In this document: positions 8,427 to 15,993 of the stretch, in pieces | Layout of the letters: each line of letters begins with the position of its first letter | How positions within the stretch are numbered: the first letter of the stretch is position 1 | Origin: Effusibacillus dendaii | GTDB taxonomy: Bacteria; Bacillota; Bacilli; Tumebacillales; Effusibacillaceae | Direction of reading: 5' to 3' | Assembly: GCF_015097055.1 (NCBI RefSeq) | Contig: NZ_AP023366.1 | Coordinates: forward strand, 1,550,001-1,614,000 | Length of the DNA stretch: 64,000 bases | Notes under the pieces: generated by a model | Database searches by the model: none | Told to the model about the DNA's origin: nothing | What the model saw: only the letters and a program-made list of their open reading frames with translations | Made by a program: the position numbers and the translations under genes

Positions 8427-8672
8427 ATGAACGTATCGATCACGATCAATATCGGAACGATCAAAGTGATCTCGATGACAACGGCAAGTACCATTGCGAT
8501 CGGCAAAAGCGGCGTCTCCAACCGCAACAACAGCAAATCAAACACTGGGCCGACAACAACAACAGACGGTAATGTATATATGCCAGTCGGAACGCAAGTC
8601 AATTATGATCCGGATCACATGGACACTCCCGAATGGGGAGGAGACAACATTGTTAACGCTTCGGCACTTTAG
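8427..8672 (+). CDS. Divergent GerP-like spore protein, family member E
   Basis: An 81-residue protein that bridges the two groups. Its N-terminus (INIGTIKVISMTTASTIAIGKSG) is GerP-like, while NNSKSNTG and NYDPDHMDTPEWGGDN match the divergent family. GGGGAGGAGG precedes the ATG at 8427. It is divergent from member D and convergent with the YjcZ gene at 8797, with a shared terminator between them. Confidence 0.74.
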   Translation: MNVSITINIGTIKVISMTTASTIAIGKSGVSNRNNSKSNTGPTTTTDGNVYMPVGTQVNYDPDHMDTPEWGGDNIVNASAL

Positions 8673-8754
8673 ATAAACGGACATTTCACACTCGGTTTAC
8701 GAGCAGCGAATATGTAAGACAAACTTTTCCCATAGTCAGAGCAGCCTCATATAA

Positions 8755-8788
8755 GGCAAAAGACCGAAGATGTCTTCGGCCTTTTGCA
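8755..8788. terminator. Bidirectional terminator
   Basis: A near-perfect long stem: GCAAAAG-A-CCGAAGA, loop TG, TCTTCGG-C-CTTTTGC (8756-8787). It provides T-tracts in both directions between member E and the convergent YjcZ gene. Confidence 0.85.
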
Positions 8789-8796
8789 AAATTTGA

Positions 8797-8925
8797 TCAA
8801 TAGACTGGGACCGTTTTGCAAACTGTCGCAGCCCCTGCCCCATACGGAACCAACAGGAAGAACAATACAAAAATGATCAAGAATACAACTGCCCATTGCG
8901 TGTAATAACCAAACGTGCCGTACAT
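8797..8925 (-). CDS. YjcZ-family sporulation peptide, second copy
   Basis: A 42-residue peptide: MYGTFGYYTQ, hydrophobic helix WAVVFLIIFVLFFLLVP, and a small-residue tail with one Cys (TVCKTVPVY). It is clearly paralogous to the peptide at 7478-7603; helix and C-terminal TVC...PVY are conserved. AAGGAGG lies ten bases before the ATG at 8925. Such small hydrophobic peptides are made in the sporulating cell; the exact role is unknown. Confidence 0.85.
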   Translation of the reverse strand: MYGTFGYYTQWAVVFLIIFVLFFLLVPYGAGAATVCKTVPVY

Positions 8926-9047
8926 TGTTTATAACCTCCTTAGGGTGTTATGAAAAACCATCCACAGTTCTAGTTAATGCGGTCTGCAAGTCACTCGAAA
9001 CGGACAATAACCTACAGTAAAATAACCCATTTTATCCGCATTGCACA

Positions 9048-9785
9048 TCAAGACCGTCCGTTTTTCCTGCCCAGCAGCACCCCATAAGAAAGATACTTCG
9101 CACAACGGGACATAAGTCGCAGATTGCGTTCAAACATTTTTTTCACGTCAGGATCTCGATACACATCTTCGTCCACCTGTTGAAAAGGATCCGGGTAATC
9201 AAAACTCCCGGCTTTTACAAAATCGCCCGGTACCGCAACCGGTTTCCATACACCCGTGGTTTCAAAATCCGCATTTACGAGCAATTTGAGCCACTCCTTT
9301 TGCGTCGGAACCTGCTTGACTCCGTACAATTCCGAAATGGCCCGTTTGACCGGACGGGGCAACAATTTGTTGGCCATCATCTCTCGGTCATAGAGCCGGC
9401 CGCCCGGTCGCAATACACGTCGATATTCGGGGAGAGCCCGTTTGGCATCCACAAACACCGTAACCGATTCAAGCAAAAGGATATCGAACTGATTGGCCGG
9501 AAACGGCAGGTCGCAGGCATCTCCTTCCACCCATCGTACAAACACCCGCTGGCGCTGCGCCCGAAATCTCGCTTTCCGAAGCATCGCCGGACGAATATCC
9601 AACGCCGTCACATCATACCCTTGACCTGCCAAATAGCAGGCGGTTCTGCCCGTTCCGCAGCCCACCTCCAAAATCTTGCTGCCAGGTAAAAAAGAAACAT
9701 CTTTCAAAAAATCGATTGTTGCGGCAAATCCACCTGGATGCGCACTGCCGACTCCCTGTTTGGCTAATAAATCCTGATAATCCAT
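9048..9785 (-). CDS. Class I SAM-dependent methyltransferase
   Basis: A 245-residue methyltransferase. Motif I is ILEVGCGTGRTA (residues 38-49) and motif II/acidic loop is VTALDIRPAML. EGDACDLPFP and RVLRPGG are the later type-11 motifs. The C-terminal half is helical and may bind substrate. The substrate is not evident; ubiquinone/menaquinone or small-molecule methylation is possible. GAGAGGGGAG precedes the ATG. It appears monocistronic. Confidence 0.85.
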   Translation of the reverse strand: MDYQDLLAKQGVGSAHPGGFAATIDFLKDVSFLPGSKILEVGCGTGRTACYLAGQGYDVTALDIRPAMLRKARFRAQRQRVFVRWVEGDACDLPFPANQFDILLLESVTVFVDAKRALPEYRRVLRPGGRLYDREMMANKLLPRPVKRAISELYGVKQVPTQKEWLKLLVNADFETTGVWKPVAVPGDFVKAGSFDYPDPFQQVDEDVYRDPDVKKMFERNLRLMSRCAKYLSYGVLLGRKNGRS

Positions 9786-9976
9786 ATCCGCTCTCCCCTC
9801 TCGCTATCCGTCGCCCTTTTTTCTAATACATTCAAAAGCACAAATGCCCGTTACGGTCAGACGCCTAAGGCAAAACGCCTATCTTTGCCGATTCCTCAAA
9901 AAATCAGCACTAGCGGAACGCTTGGACATTTGTCCGTTCGTAGAATGATAGCAAACGATACCAAAGGAGGATTCGC

Positions 9977-10294
9977 ATGGCGGTCACGTATGAACACGCC
10001 CGGCAGTTTATCGGGCAGCCGGTTATAGCACATTGCCAATCGGGAAGATATTACGGAATTGTGCACAGAGTAACCCGTGACGGTATTTGGCTGCAGCCGC
10101 TGCCGCAAAGAGGAGTTCCGGTAAACGGAAGCGCGGCGGAACAAAATGCGGTTACAGCCGACCAACCTGACAAAACGGACTTCGAACAGGTGTATTACCC
10201 TTACTATGGGTATGGGTATTACAGACCTTTTGCCCCTTTGTTCTTTCTCCCATTTTTCACATTATTGGCGCTGGCGCCGTTCTTCTTGTGGTAA
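9977..10294 (+). CDS. Small-barrel protein with hydrophobic tail
   Basis: A 105-residue protein paralogous to the one at 40902-41282. The N-terminal 45 residues (AVTYEHARQFIGQPV, YYGIVHRVTRDGIWLQP) look like a small Sm-type beta barrel. A polar linker follows, then an aromatic YYPYYGYGYYRPF patch and a hydrophobic C-terminal helix (LFFLPFFTLLALAPFFLW). CAAAGGAGG precedes the ATG. No known function; a spore or surface role is inferred from the Tyr/Gly patch and its paralogue. Confidence 0.7.
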   Translation: MAVTYEHARQFIGQPVIAHCQSGRYYGIVHRVTRDGIWLQPLPQRGVPVNGSAAEQNAVTADQPDKTDFEQVYYPYYGYGYYRPFAPLFFLPFFTLLALAPFFLW

Positions 10295-10310
10295 AAAAAT
10301 CAGTTACAGG

Positions 10311-10359
10311 AAAAAAGACCAACGAAAGGCCTCATCTGGCTTCATTCGTCGGTCTTTTT
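10311..10359. terminator. Bidirectional terminator
   Basis: AAAAAGACC-ACGAA pairs with TTCGT-GGTCTTTTT around an 18-base loop. It lies between convergent genes and ends at the stop codon of mnmH, giving T-tracts both ways. Confidence 0.8.
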
Positions 10360-11407
10360 AAACCGTTATCAATTGGTTATGGATGATCTGCTTGACCTCT
10401 TCCTTGCAGATTTCCAGATCGGTTGCATCTATCCGCTGAAACGGACCGTGATACTGCTGCATCGAATGAGCATAGCGCGGATCGTAATATTTCACAAGGA
10501 GGATTTCGGCCAACTGATCGTACCGATACTCTTCAATGTACTGCCAAGCGAATTTACGGTCATCCGGCGGCAACTTTTTTTCAATCGATTGCAGAGCATG
10601 TGTTACTTTTTCATGAAAGTCCGGATCGTCGACCACATACTGGTCAAGCGTCCTCTCTACCCGAACAGACAAAGGCGCTTCCAGCAGAATATGCAGCCCC
10701 GCTTCTTTTGCCTCAACCAAAAAATCAGGCATATTGACACGGCCAATCCGCTTGCTTTCCGCTTCGATAATCAGATAGGGCGCGCCCTTCAATTCTTCAA
10801 GCCTGTCCAATAGCAAAGAGTCAAACATGCGCTGATTGCGTGGGTGTTCCCCAATAGAGCCGAAAGCGGAACCTTTATGCCCCGCCATTCCCTCCAGATC
10901 GACGACAGGTTCCCCATCATCCGCCAAACGTTTCAACAATTCCGTTTTCCCGGTGCCGGTCATGCCGTGGATCACCACACACCTTGCGCTCAGTTGAAAA
11001 TGGGCCAACCGTTCCGTCACTGTCTCCCGATACGCGCGATAGCCACCTTCCAAACGCAGGGCTGGGATTCCCAACAGGTCAAGAACCGTTGCAACGCTTT
11101 TGCTGCGCATGCCACCCCGCCAACAATAAACCACAGGCTGCGTATCAACGGCCGCTTGCTGAATCTGTTTGACCAGATCAGGAAGTTTGCTGGACACAAT
11201 TTGCAAACCCAACTCTTTTGCCTGCCCCTGGCCAACCTGCTTATAAACGGTTCCTACGCGGGCCCGTTCTTCATTATTCAAGAGTGGTATGTTTACAGCA
11301 CCCGGAATGTGCGACTCCTGGTACTCACCTTCCGAACGCACATCAATCAGGGTGATCCCCTGTCTTCGTTCAATATCTTCATACTTGACATCTCGCGACA
11401 ATGCCAT
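10358..11407 (-). CDS. mnmH: tRNA 2-selenouridine synthase
   Basis: A 349-residue MnmH/SelU (YbbB) enzyme. It converts 2-thiouridine at the wobble position of some tRNAs to 2-selenouridine, using selenophosphate through a geranylated intermediate. A rhodanese domain (residues 1-125) carries the catalytic Cys95 in YCWRGGMRS. A P-loop domain follows with GMTGTGKT (148-155). Length is normal for the family. Its presence implies a selenophosphate synthetase elsewhere in the genome. It is a single gene between convergent and divergent neighbours. Confidence 0.93.
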   Translation of the reverse strand: MALSRDVKYEDIERRQGITLIDVRSEGEYQESHIPGAVNIPLLNNEERARVGTVYKQVGQGQAKELGLQIVSSKLPDLVKQIQQAAVDTQPVVYCWRGGMRSKSVATVLDLLGIPALRLEGGYRAYRETVTERLAHFQLSARCVVIHGMTGTGKTELLKRLADDGEPVVDLEGMAGHKGSAFGSIGEHPRNQRMFDSLLLDRLEELKGAPYLIIEAESKRIGRVNMPDFLVEAKEAGLHILLEAPLSVRVERTLDQYVVDDPDFHEKVTHALQSIEKKLPPDDRKFAWQYIEEYRYDQLAEILLVKYYDPRYAHSMQQYHGPFQRIDATDLEICKEEVKQIIHNQLITV

Positions 11408-11528
11408 TCATCCCTTTATGTGTCTTTTCCCCATTATACCGAAATAACGACAAATTCCAACATCAGACTGGTACGCCTTGTCCCCCATTTTCATATCTTA
11501 TAGTACATCCCCGAAAGGAGGTCCCAAG

Positions 11529-12107
11529 TTGTTTTCATCCGAACGTTTGCTGAAAGCCGCTGTACTTCTGTACCTGCTTTCGGCGTTTATTGGCAGTTTC
11601 TTATTGATTCTCTTGCTGCGGATCGGGGTGTTCGATTACCAGCTTCGCGGATTGCCCGACATATATACATTGAAAAATTACTTCTGTTACGCCTTTTCCG
11701 GAGCAATTGGAGGAACGTTATATTGTCTGCGGCTGTTCTATTGGCATAATATCCAAGGGCTGTTAAATATCCGCAAATGGTGGATCTGGTATGGACTGCG
11801 TCCAATTATGAGCGCCGGAACAGCCGTTATGTTTGTTCTTTTGCTAAAAAGCGGACTGTTGTTTCTGCAAATTTCCGATTCAATAGCCCCGTCGATCGGC
11901 CTCGCCTTTCTCGTTGGATATGGATTCGGCAAAGTAATGGATAAGTTGGATGGTGTAACCGAAACACTGTTTAATGGTCACTCAACAACCACTCCGGTGA
12001 AAGAACCTTGCAGAGAGAACCCGATTCATGTTTCACCTACAACAAACACCGATTCCCCCGACCTCGACCAACCAATGGAACAACTGAAAGAGAAAGAAAA
12101 CCGTTAA
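11529..12107 (+). CDS. Hypothetical membrane protein
   Basis: A 192-residue protein with about four transmembrane helices (residues 8-28, 48-66, 83-104, 117-138). The hydrophilic C-terminal 50 residues are rich in Thr, Pro and Glu. The start is TTG at 11529, seven bases after AAAGGAGG, which is a strong ribosome binding site; upstream in-frame ATG 11478 has none. No family recognised and no functional motif seen. Confidence 0.72.
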   Translation: MFSSERLLKAAVLLYLLSAFIGSFLLILLLRIGVFDYQLRGLPDIYTLKNYFCYAFSGAIGGTLYCLRLFYWHNIQGLLNIRKWWIWYGLRPIMSAGTAVMFVLLLKSGLLFLQISDSIAPSIGLAFLVGYGFGKVMDKLDGVTETLFNGHSTTTPVKEPCRENPIHVSPTTNTDSPDLDQPMEQLKEKENR

Positions 12108-12117
12108 ACGGATTATT

Positions 12118-12528
12118 CTACTCAAAAAAACGTGCGATTTCCGCCAGTATCATTCGATCCGGATACTCAGCCGCCTGTTGCCGACAGAACTCGGTAAAAT
12201 CTTCGAATGACTCGGCGGGAATCGTCACTTTCACCTGTTTGTCCTCATCCTCCATATCTTCACCATAACGAATGACGAGCGTCTCCTCCCCATCCGTCAA
12301 ATCATCCCACCATTCTTTCCGAAACGCGATGTCAAATCCCCGTCCTTCGTGGCGCACCCCCATTATCACAAGCGGGCCTGTCCCGTCACGGCCTGCCGCC
12401 CAACGGATCGACAGTTCTTTGTACTCCGCCCCAAGGCCCAGCCATTTTTCGATAATGGCTGCCGCATCGGGAATCTGGATCACCAACTGGTCTTCTTCAT
12501 GCTTCAACTGTTTCGGGTATACCAACAT
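12118..12528 (-). CDS. Hypothetical protein
   Basis: A 136-residue acidic soluble protein. The N-terminal half has alternating hydrophobic strands, the middle is GRGFDIAFRKEWWDDLTDGEE, and the C-terminal half is helical (FEDFTEFCRQQAAEYPDRMILAE, described in pieces). ACAGGAGGG precedes ATG 12528; an in-frame upstream ATG lacks it. No family or motif recognised. It is convergent with the membrane protein at 11529. Confidence 0.68.
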   Translation of the reverse strand: MLVYPKQLKHEEDQLVIQIPDAAAIIEKWLGLGAEYKELSIRWAAGRDGTGPLVIMGVRHEGRGFDIAFRKEWWDDLTDGEETLVIRYGEDMEDEDKQVKVTIPAESFEDFTEFCRQQAAEYPDRMILAEIARFFE

Positions 12529-12630
12529 ACCAATCCCTCCTGTGCCAATCCTTTCCATTATAGAATACCCACCGGCATAGTGCTATAATAGCAATGACTG
12601 ACAGAAATCAACCGTACCGAGGTGACATTT

Positions 12631-12894
12631 GTGGCAAAGAAAAATCGGCCGCAAGCCTATCAGCCAAAGCCGCAAACAACCGATAAACCTGCTACCCTCA
12701 AGGATCTGCTGAACGAAGAAACGCTTGCCAAATTAAAAAGCCAACAGGCGGAACTGCAGGCAGAAGAAGACAGACGTCAAGCGGAAAAACGGCTGCAGGA
12801 AGAAGCTGCCCGCAAGGCGGAACAAAAGCGACTGGAAAACGATTTTGAATATCTTCTCAAAAACAGCAACCAAGATTGGCGCAAATATAAATAA
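12631..12894 (+). CDS. YqkE-like (DUF3886) charged helical protein
   Basis: An 87-residue, highly charged protein. Its centre is a long helix of Glu, Lys, Arg, Ala and Gln (KAEQKRLENDFEYLLKN and the segment before it), with a conserved end SNQDWRKYK. This fits the short YqkE/DUF3886 family of bacilli, whose function is unknown. The start is GTG at 12631, six bases after GAGGTGA; a GTG at 12622 lies inside that site and is rejected. It is followed 27 bases later by the HIT gene. Confidence 0.72.
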   Translation: MAKKNRPQAYQPKPQTTDKPATLKDLLNEETLAKLKSQQAELQAEEDRRQAEKRLQEEAARKAEQKRLENDFEYLLKNSNQDWRKYK

Positions 12895-12921
12895 TTCATT
12901 ACATAGGATAGGTGATATCAG

Positions 12922-13260
12922 ATGGATTGCATTTTTTGCAAAATTGTAAAGGGAGAAATCCCTTCCAAAAAAGTGTACGAGGACGAGCACGTGGTAGCGT
13001 TTCACGACATCAATCCAATCGCTCCGGTGCACATACTGACGATCCCGAAAAAACACATTTCGTCTCTGATGGCAATTGAGCCGGAAGACAAGGAACTGAT
13101 CGGGCACATTCATTTGGGATTGCAAAACGTAGCCAAAGAAATGGGTGTGGCTGAATCCGGATTCCGCGTCATTACGAACATTGGGACGCACGGACAGCAA
13201 ACTGTTTTTCACATTCACTATCACTTGATTGGTGGCCGCCAACTCGAATGGAAAGCGTAA
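12922..13260 (+). CDS. HIT family nucleotide-binding protein
   Basis: A 112-residue histidine-triad protein (Hint branch) with an N-terminal zinc-type CIFCKIV motif, the helix PVHILTIPKKHI and the catalytic H-x-H-x-H triad in VFHIHYHLIGG (about residues 97-103). Such proteins hydrolyse aminoacyl- or adenosine 5'-phosphoramidates. ATAGGTGATATCAG precedes the ATG. YqkE-like, HIT and YfhH genes lie in a row with small gaps and may be co-transcribed. Confidence 0.93.
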   Translation: MDCIFCKIVKGEIPSKKVYEDEHVVAFHDINPIAPVHILTIPKKHISSLMAIEPEDKELIGHIHLGLQNVAKEMGVAESGFRVITNIGTHGQQTVFHIHYHLIGGRQLEWKA

Positions 13261-13279
13261 ACAGAGGTTGACCGCAACT

Positions 13280-13606
13280 ATGGCGAGCGGAAAAATGCTG
13301 AGTCAAATGACTGTGGAAGAATTGAAAGAAGAAATGGATCGTCTGAAAGAACGCGGGCAACAATTGTTTGACGAGGGCGATTATAGCGAAGCGATGGTTG
13401 TTCGCACTCGCTGGTATCTGGCGGCTTCTTATCTGATGGATGCACAATCGATTGAAATTGGGGGCCAATTTTTTATTGAAGGAGAACCGGGCGGCGTATT
13501 TACCGTTTCCCATATTGACGGTGTCATGGCGCACGGCCGAATATCCAACAACCCATTCCCCGTGGCCTACCCGATTGCGATGCTGACGAAGGAGCCGCCT
13601 GTGTAA
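13280..13606 (+). CDS. yfhH: YfhH family (DUF1811) protein
   Basis: A 108-residue protein matching YfhH of bacilli in length and layout. An N-terminal helix (MTVEELKEEMDRLKERGQQL) and a second helix are followed by a small beta domain with GQFFIEGEPGGVFTVSHIDGVMAHG. Structural family members have a small-barrel C-terminal domain; function is unknown. GAGGTTG precedes ATG 13280. It follows the HIT gene by 19 bases. Confidence 0.82.
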   Translation: MASGKMLSQMTVEELKEEMDRLKERGQQLFDEGDYSEAMVVRTRWYLAASYLMDAQSIEIGGQFFIEGEPGGVFTVSHIDGVMAHGRISNNPFPVAYPIAMLTKEPPV

Positions 13607-13632
13607 CGGTGTAACAGCGTTCCAAAAACCAT

Positions 13633-13679
13633 AAACCGGTTCTCACGGCTGATTTTTGGCCACGATTGAGAGCCGGTTT
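13633..13679. terminator. Hairpin terminator between convergent genes
   Basis: AAACCGG-TCTCA pairs with TGAGA-CCGGTTT over a 21-base loop. On the minus strand it is followed by ATGGTTTTTGG. It lies between yfhH and the convergent GerP-like gene at 13690. Confidence 0.6.
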
Positions 13680-13689
13680 CTGCTTGAGT

Positions 13690-13932
13690 TTAAATTTGTA
13701 GTCCAGTAAAGTCATTCGCATCATAAGCGGGCAAATCGAAAAGATCAGAGTCCGCATTGATAAGATGTGAAATTCGGGTACCCGTGAATCCTCCTGATAC
13801 CGTCAAGGCGCCATTGTTTTGTTTGGTCGAATTCCGATTTTGGATGATGTTTATCCCCAGGCCCGTACATCCACCTTGCGTTATAGTATTTGATTTAACG
13901 AATCCAAACCACAAACTTACCGGGACCAGCAT
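13690..13932 (-). CDS. Divergent GerP-like spore protein, family member B
   Basis: An 80-residue protein. The core GINIIQNRNSTKQNNG is almost identical to member C (GQNVFQNRNSTKQNNG). The C-terminus NADSDLFDLPAYDANDFTGLQ keeps the D-x-D-x-x-D...D-x-N/D-F block. GAGGAG precedes ATG 13932. It forms a tandem pair with member C, 34 bases apart on the same strand, so recent duplication is likely. Confidence 0.75.
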   Translation of the reverse strand: MLVPVSLWFGFVKSNTITQGGCTGLGINIIQNRNSTKQNNGALTVSGGFTGTRISHLINADSDLFDLPAYDANDFTGLQI

Positions 13933-13966
13933 CCTATTCTCCTCGCTTTAACTATTTTTCATTTAC

Positions 13967-14203
13967 CTATACTTGTGGGCCGGCAAAGTCTTGCGCATCA
14001 AAGGTGGTCATATCTTGTGCGTCTTGATCTCCATTTAAATTCATACCGAACCCTATCCAGTTAACTCCATCACCAATCGTAATGCTGCCGTTGTTTTGTT
14101 TTGTCGAGTTCCGATTTTGAAATACGTTTTGTCCAAACCCGACTGAACTGCCTTGCGTAAGTTGATCGTTTTTAAAAAAACCGAATGTAAATAATGCCGG
14201 CAT
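13967..14203 (-). CDS. Divergent GerP-like spore protein, family member C
   Basis: A 78-residue protein starting MPALFTFGF, a start reminiscent of GerPA (MPAI-G). It then has QGSSVGFGQN, NRNSTKQNNGSITIGDG and NGDQDAQDMTTFDAQDF. The start at 14203 is chosen for GGGGGGAG five bases upstream. Tandem with member B. The MPA start, IGDG and D-x-D pattern support descent from GerPA/GerPF. Confidence 0.75.
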   Translation of the reverse strand: MPALFTFGFFKNDQLTQGSSVGFGQNVFQNRNSTKQNNGSITIGDGVNWIGFGMNLNGDQDAQDMTTFDAQDFAGPQV

Positions 14204-14344
14204 TGGTTCTCCCCCCAAGTCCCTTGTATAATATGCAAAACCAAGACTGTTCGCCCGTAATATTACACTTCATGGCTAACTTTTATCCCCAAAACTGAGG
14301 AAAGCAAACGATGGACGACCTTAGGTGGCTTAAAGCACAAAATC

Positions 14345-14676
14345 TTATACATTTGTATTTTTATGGCTCCCACCGGTTTGGTCAGCTTTAACTTTGCAGT
14401 CGTCAATCACCCGTTTTGGAATTATTTTTAAAGCGAACATGATACTTAACGGTACAATAATTGCATTATTCAGGGACCCCAAACGGGAATAAAGTCGGGA
14501 ATCAAATCAATCGGACTAAACGCATAAGCGACAACACAGACAGCGAAAAATTTTGCAAACCAAGGTGTGCGATTATCCTTATAAGCCAAATAAAGTACAA
14601 AAAGTTTCCTTTCTAACTGTTTCGCCCACGCCTTTAATTTACCAAACAAGAATTCCCCCACTCCTTGTATAGACAA
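14345..14676 (-). pseudogene. ykvA: YkvA/DUF1232 membrane protein, frameshifted
   Basis: The first 68 codons give a helical N-terminus and the DUF1232 signature AYAFSPIDLIPDFIPV, then stop prematurely at 14470. In another frame the family continues at once with NNAIIVPLSIMFALKIIPK and ends at 14345. One missing base in the TTTGGGG stretch (about 14483-14489) explains the break; restoring it would give VLGSLNNAIIVPL. The reading N-terminus is also odd: TTG 14676 abuts GGGGTGA, while ATA 14670 is seven bases after GGGGTG. A sequencing error in the homopolymer is possible. Confidence 0.8.
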
Positions 14677-14860
14677 TCACCCCCATTTTACTATGCGTTA
14701 CTGCCCGACCGTATTCCGGATATCACCTTTTTCCAATCCTTTTTTATAGAGGAATTTTTCGTTAGTGAGGGAGTTGGGCATTCTATAAGGATTCGAAGTG
14801 GACACTTCTGTGAGCCACGTTACTTCCATTTTAGCGTTCGCTCTCTAAAATGAAGTTCAG
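14677..14860. other. Intergenic region, nothing recognised
   Basis: Upstream of the ykvA remnant and of the 44-bp repeats. No coding frame with a ribosome binding site and no clear promoter was seen, apart from the GGGGTG at 14678-14683 that belongs to the ykvA remnant. Confidence 0.4.
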
Positions 14861-14958
14861 GCATAAGTCGTGCCAAGGCACCATAGGTGCCAGGTCACGC
14901 TATATACCCAGAGGGCATAAGTCGTGCCAAGGCACCATAGGTGCCAGGTCACGCTATA
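14861..14958. repeat. Two 44-bp direct repeats with internal palindrome
   Basis: Copies at 14861-14904 and 14915-14958 are identical, with a 54-base period. Each contains GGCACC-ATA-GGTGCC and the flanking GTGCCA...CACGC, so each can fold as a hairpin. The second copy ends directly at the ribosome binding site (AAAGGAG) of the LLM oxidoreductase gene. Related GGCA/TGCC palindromes occur at 19491-19620. Confidence 0.85.
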
Positions 14959-14973
14959 AAGGAGAATGTTTGG

Positions 14974-15927
14974 ATGACTCAAGCAATGAAGAATAGGGTA
15001 TTTCGTCGGATGTACGCCCCCGATCGACTCACCCTTGGTGTCTTTATGTCAATTGAGGCTTTCGATGGTGACCCTGCTTTGCAGGAGGATCAGGAACGAA
15101 TCGCGAAAATGGCGGATGAGAGCGGGTTTACTGCCCTGTGGGTTCAGGATGTGTCGTTGTGGGACCCAAACTTTGGAGATGTGCGGAATAAGTACGACTC
15201 TTTCGTGTACCTGACGTATTTGATGAGCCTGACAAAACGGACCGCGCTGGCCACCGCGTCTACTGTGCTTACCCACCGGCACCCACTGCGCCTGGCCAAA
15301 GAGACAAACACGTTGGACCAGCTTTCGGGCGGACGATTTGTGATGGGAATGTCTTCCGGCGACAGGCCGATTGACTTCGCCGGATACGGGTTGGATCCCG
15401 AGACACGAAGCGCCCGATTTCGTGACGCGTTCGATTTTTATAAGCGGCTCACCACACAGCCTTACACGGGTGTCTCTTCTCCGCTCGGAACAGTACCACC
15501 CGGCGAAATGGTTCCACAGGCGCTCTCCTACGTTCCTACCCTTGTCGTTGGACAGGCGCAGCAAACGATGGACTGGATTGCCGAACACAGTGACGGGTGG
15601 ATGAACTATGCGCGTCCGCTGTACATGCAGTCGCATGCAATCAAGGAGTTTCGCACGAAAGTCGAGCAATACGCGCCAGGCGTGTTCAAACCGTTTAGTC
15701 AGCCTTTATTTCTCAACCTGGTAGAAGATCCGAAAGCAGACCCGATCCCTATTCGTTTTGGCTTCACAACCGGGCGAGAGTTTCTGCTTGAACATTTGGA
15801 AGAAATGCGATCCGCCGGTATCAATCATGTGGTGATTGCTCCCCAGAAGGAAGCGACGCGGCCTGCGCTGGAAGTTCTGCAGGAGATTGCGGAAGAGGTT
15901 TTGCCTCATTTTCCTGCGCATGAGTAA
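14974..15927 (+). CDS. LLM-class flavin-dependent oxidoreductase
   Basis: A 317-residue bacterial-luciferase-like monooxygenase. Typical segments are MADESGFTALWVQDV, the conserved ATASTVLTHRHPLRLAKE region, TLDQLSGGRFVMGMSSG (phosphate-binding region) and a C-terminal barrel end AGINHVVIAPQ. It probably uses reduced flavin and oxygen on an unknown organic substrate. AAAGGAG precedes ATG 14974 by nine bases. The neighbouring msrAB gene might indicate a sulfur or oxidative-stress theme, but this is inference. Confidence 0.85.
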   Translation: MTQAMKNRVFRRMYAPDRLTLGVFMSIEAFDGDPALQEDQERIAKMADESGFTALWVQDVSLWDPNFGDVRNKYDSFVYLTYLMSLTKRTALATASTVLTHRHPLRLAKETNTLDQLSGGRFVMGMSSGDRPIDFAGYGLDPETRSARFRDAFDFYKRLTTQPYTGVSSPLGTVPPGEMVPQALSYVPTLVVGQAQQTMDWIAEHSDGWMNYARPLYMQSHAIKEFRTKVEQYAPGVFKPFSQPLFLNLVEDPKADPIPIRFGFTTGREFLLEHLEEMRSAGINHVVIAPQKEATRPALEVLQEIAEEVLPHFPAHE

Positions 15928-15993
15928 AATGCTACAATTGGAAAAGTGGGATTTGTGCATAAACAAAGAAACATGAAAAGGAGGTCGGTTTCG

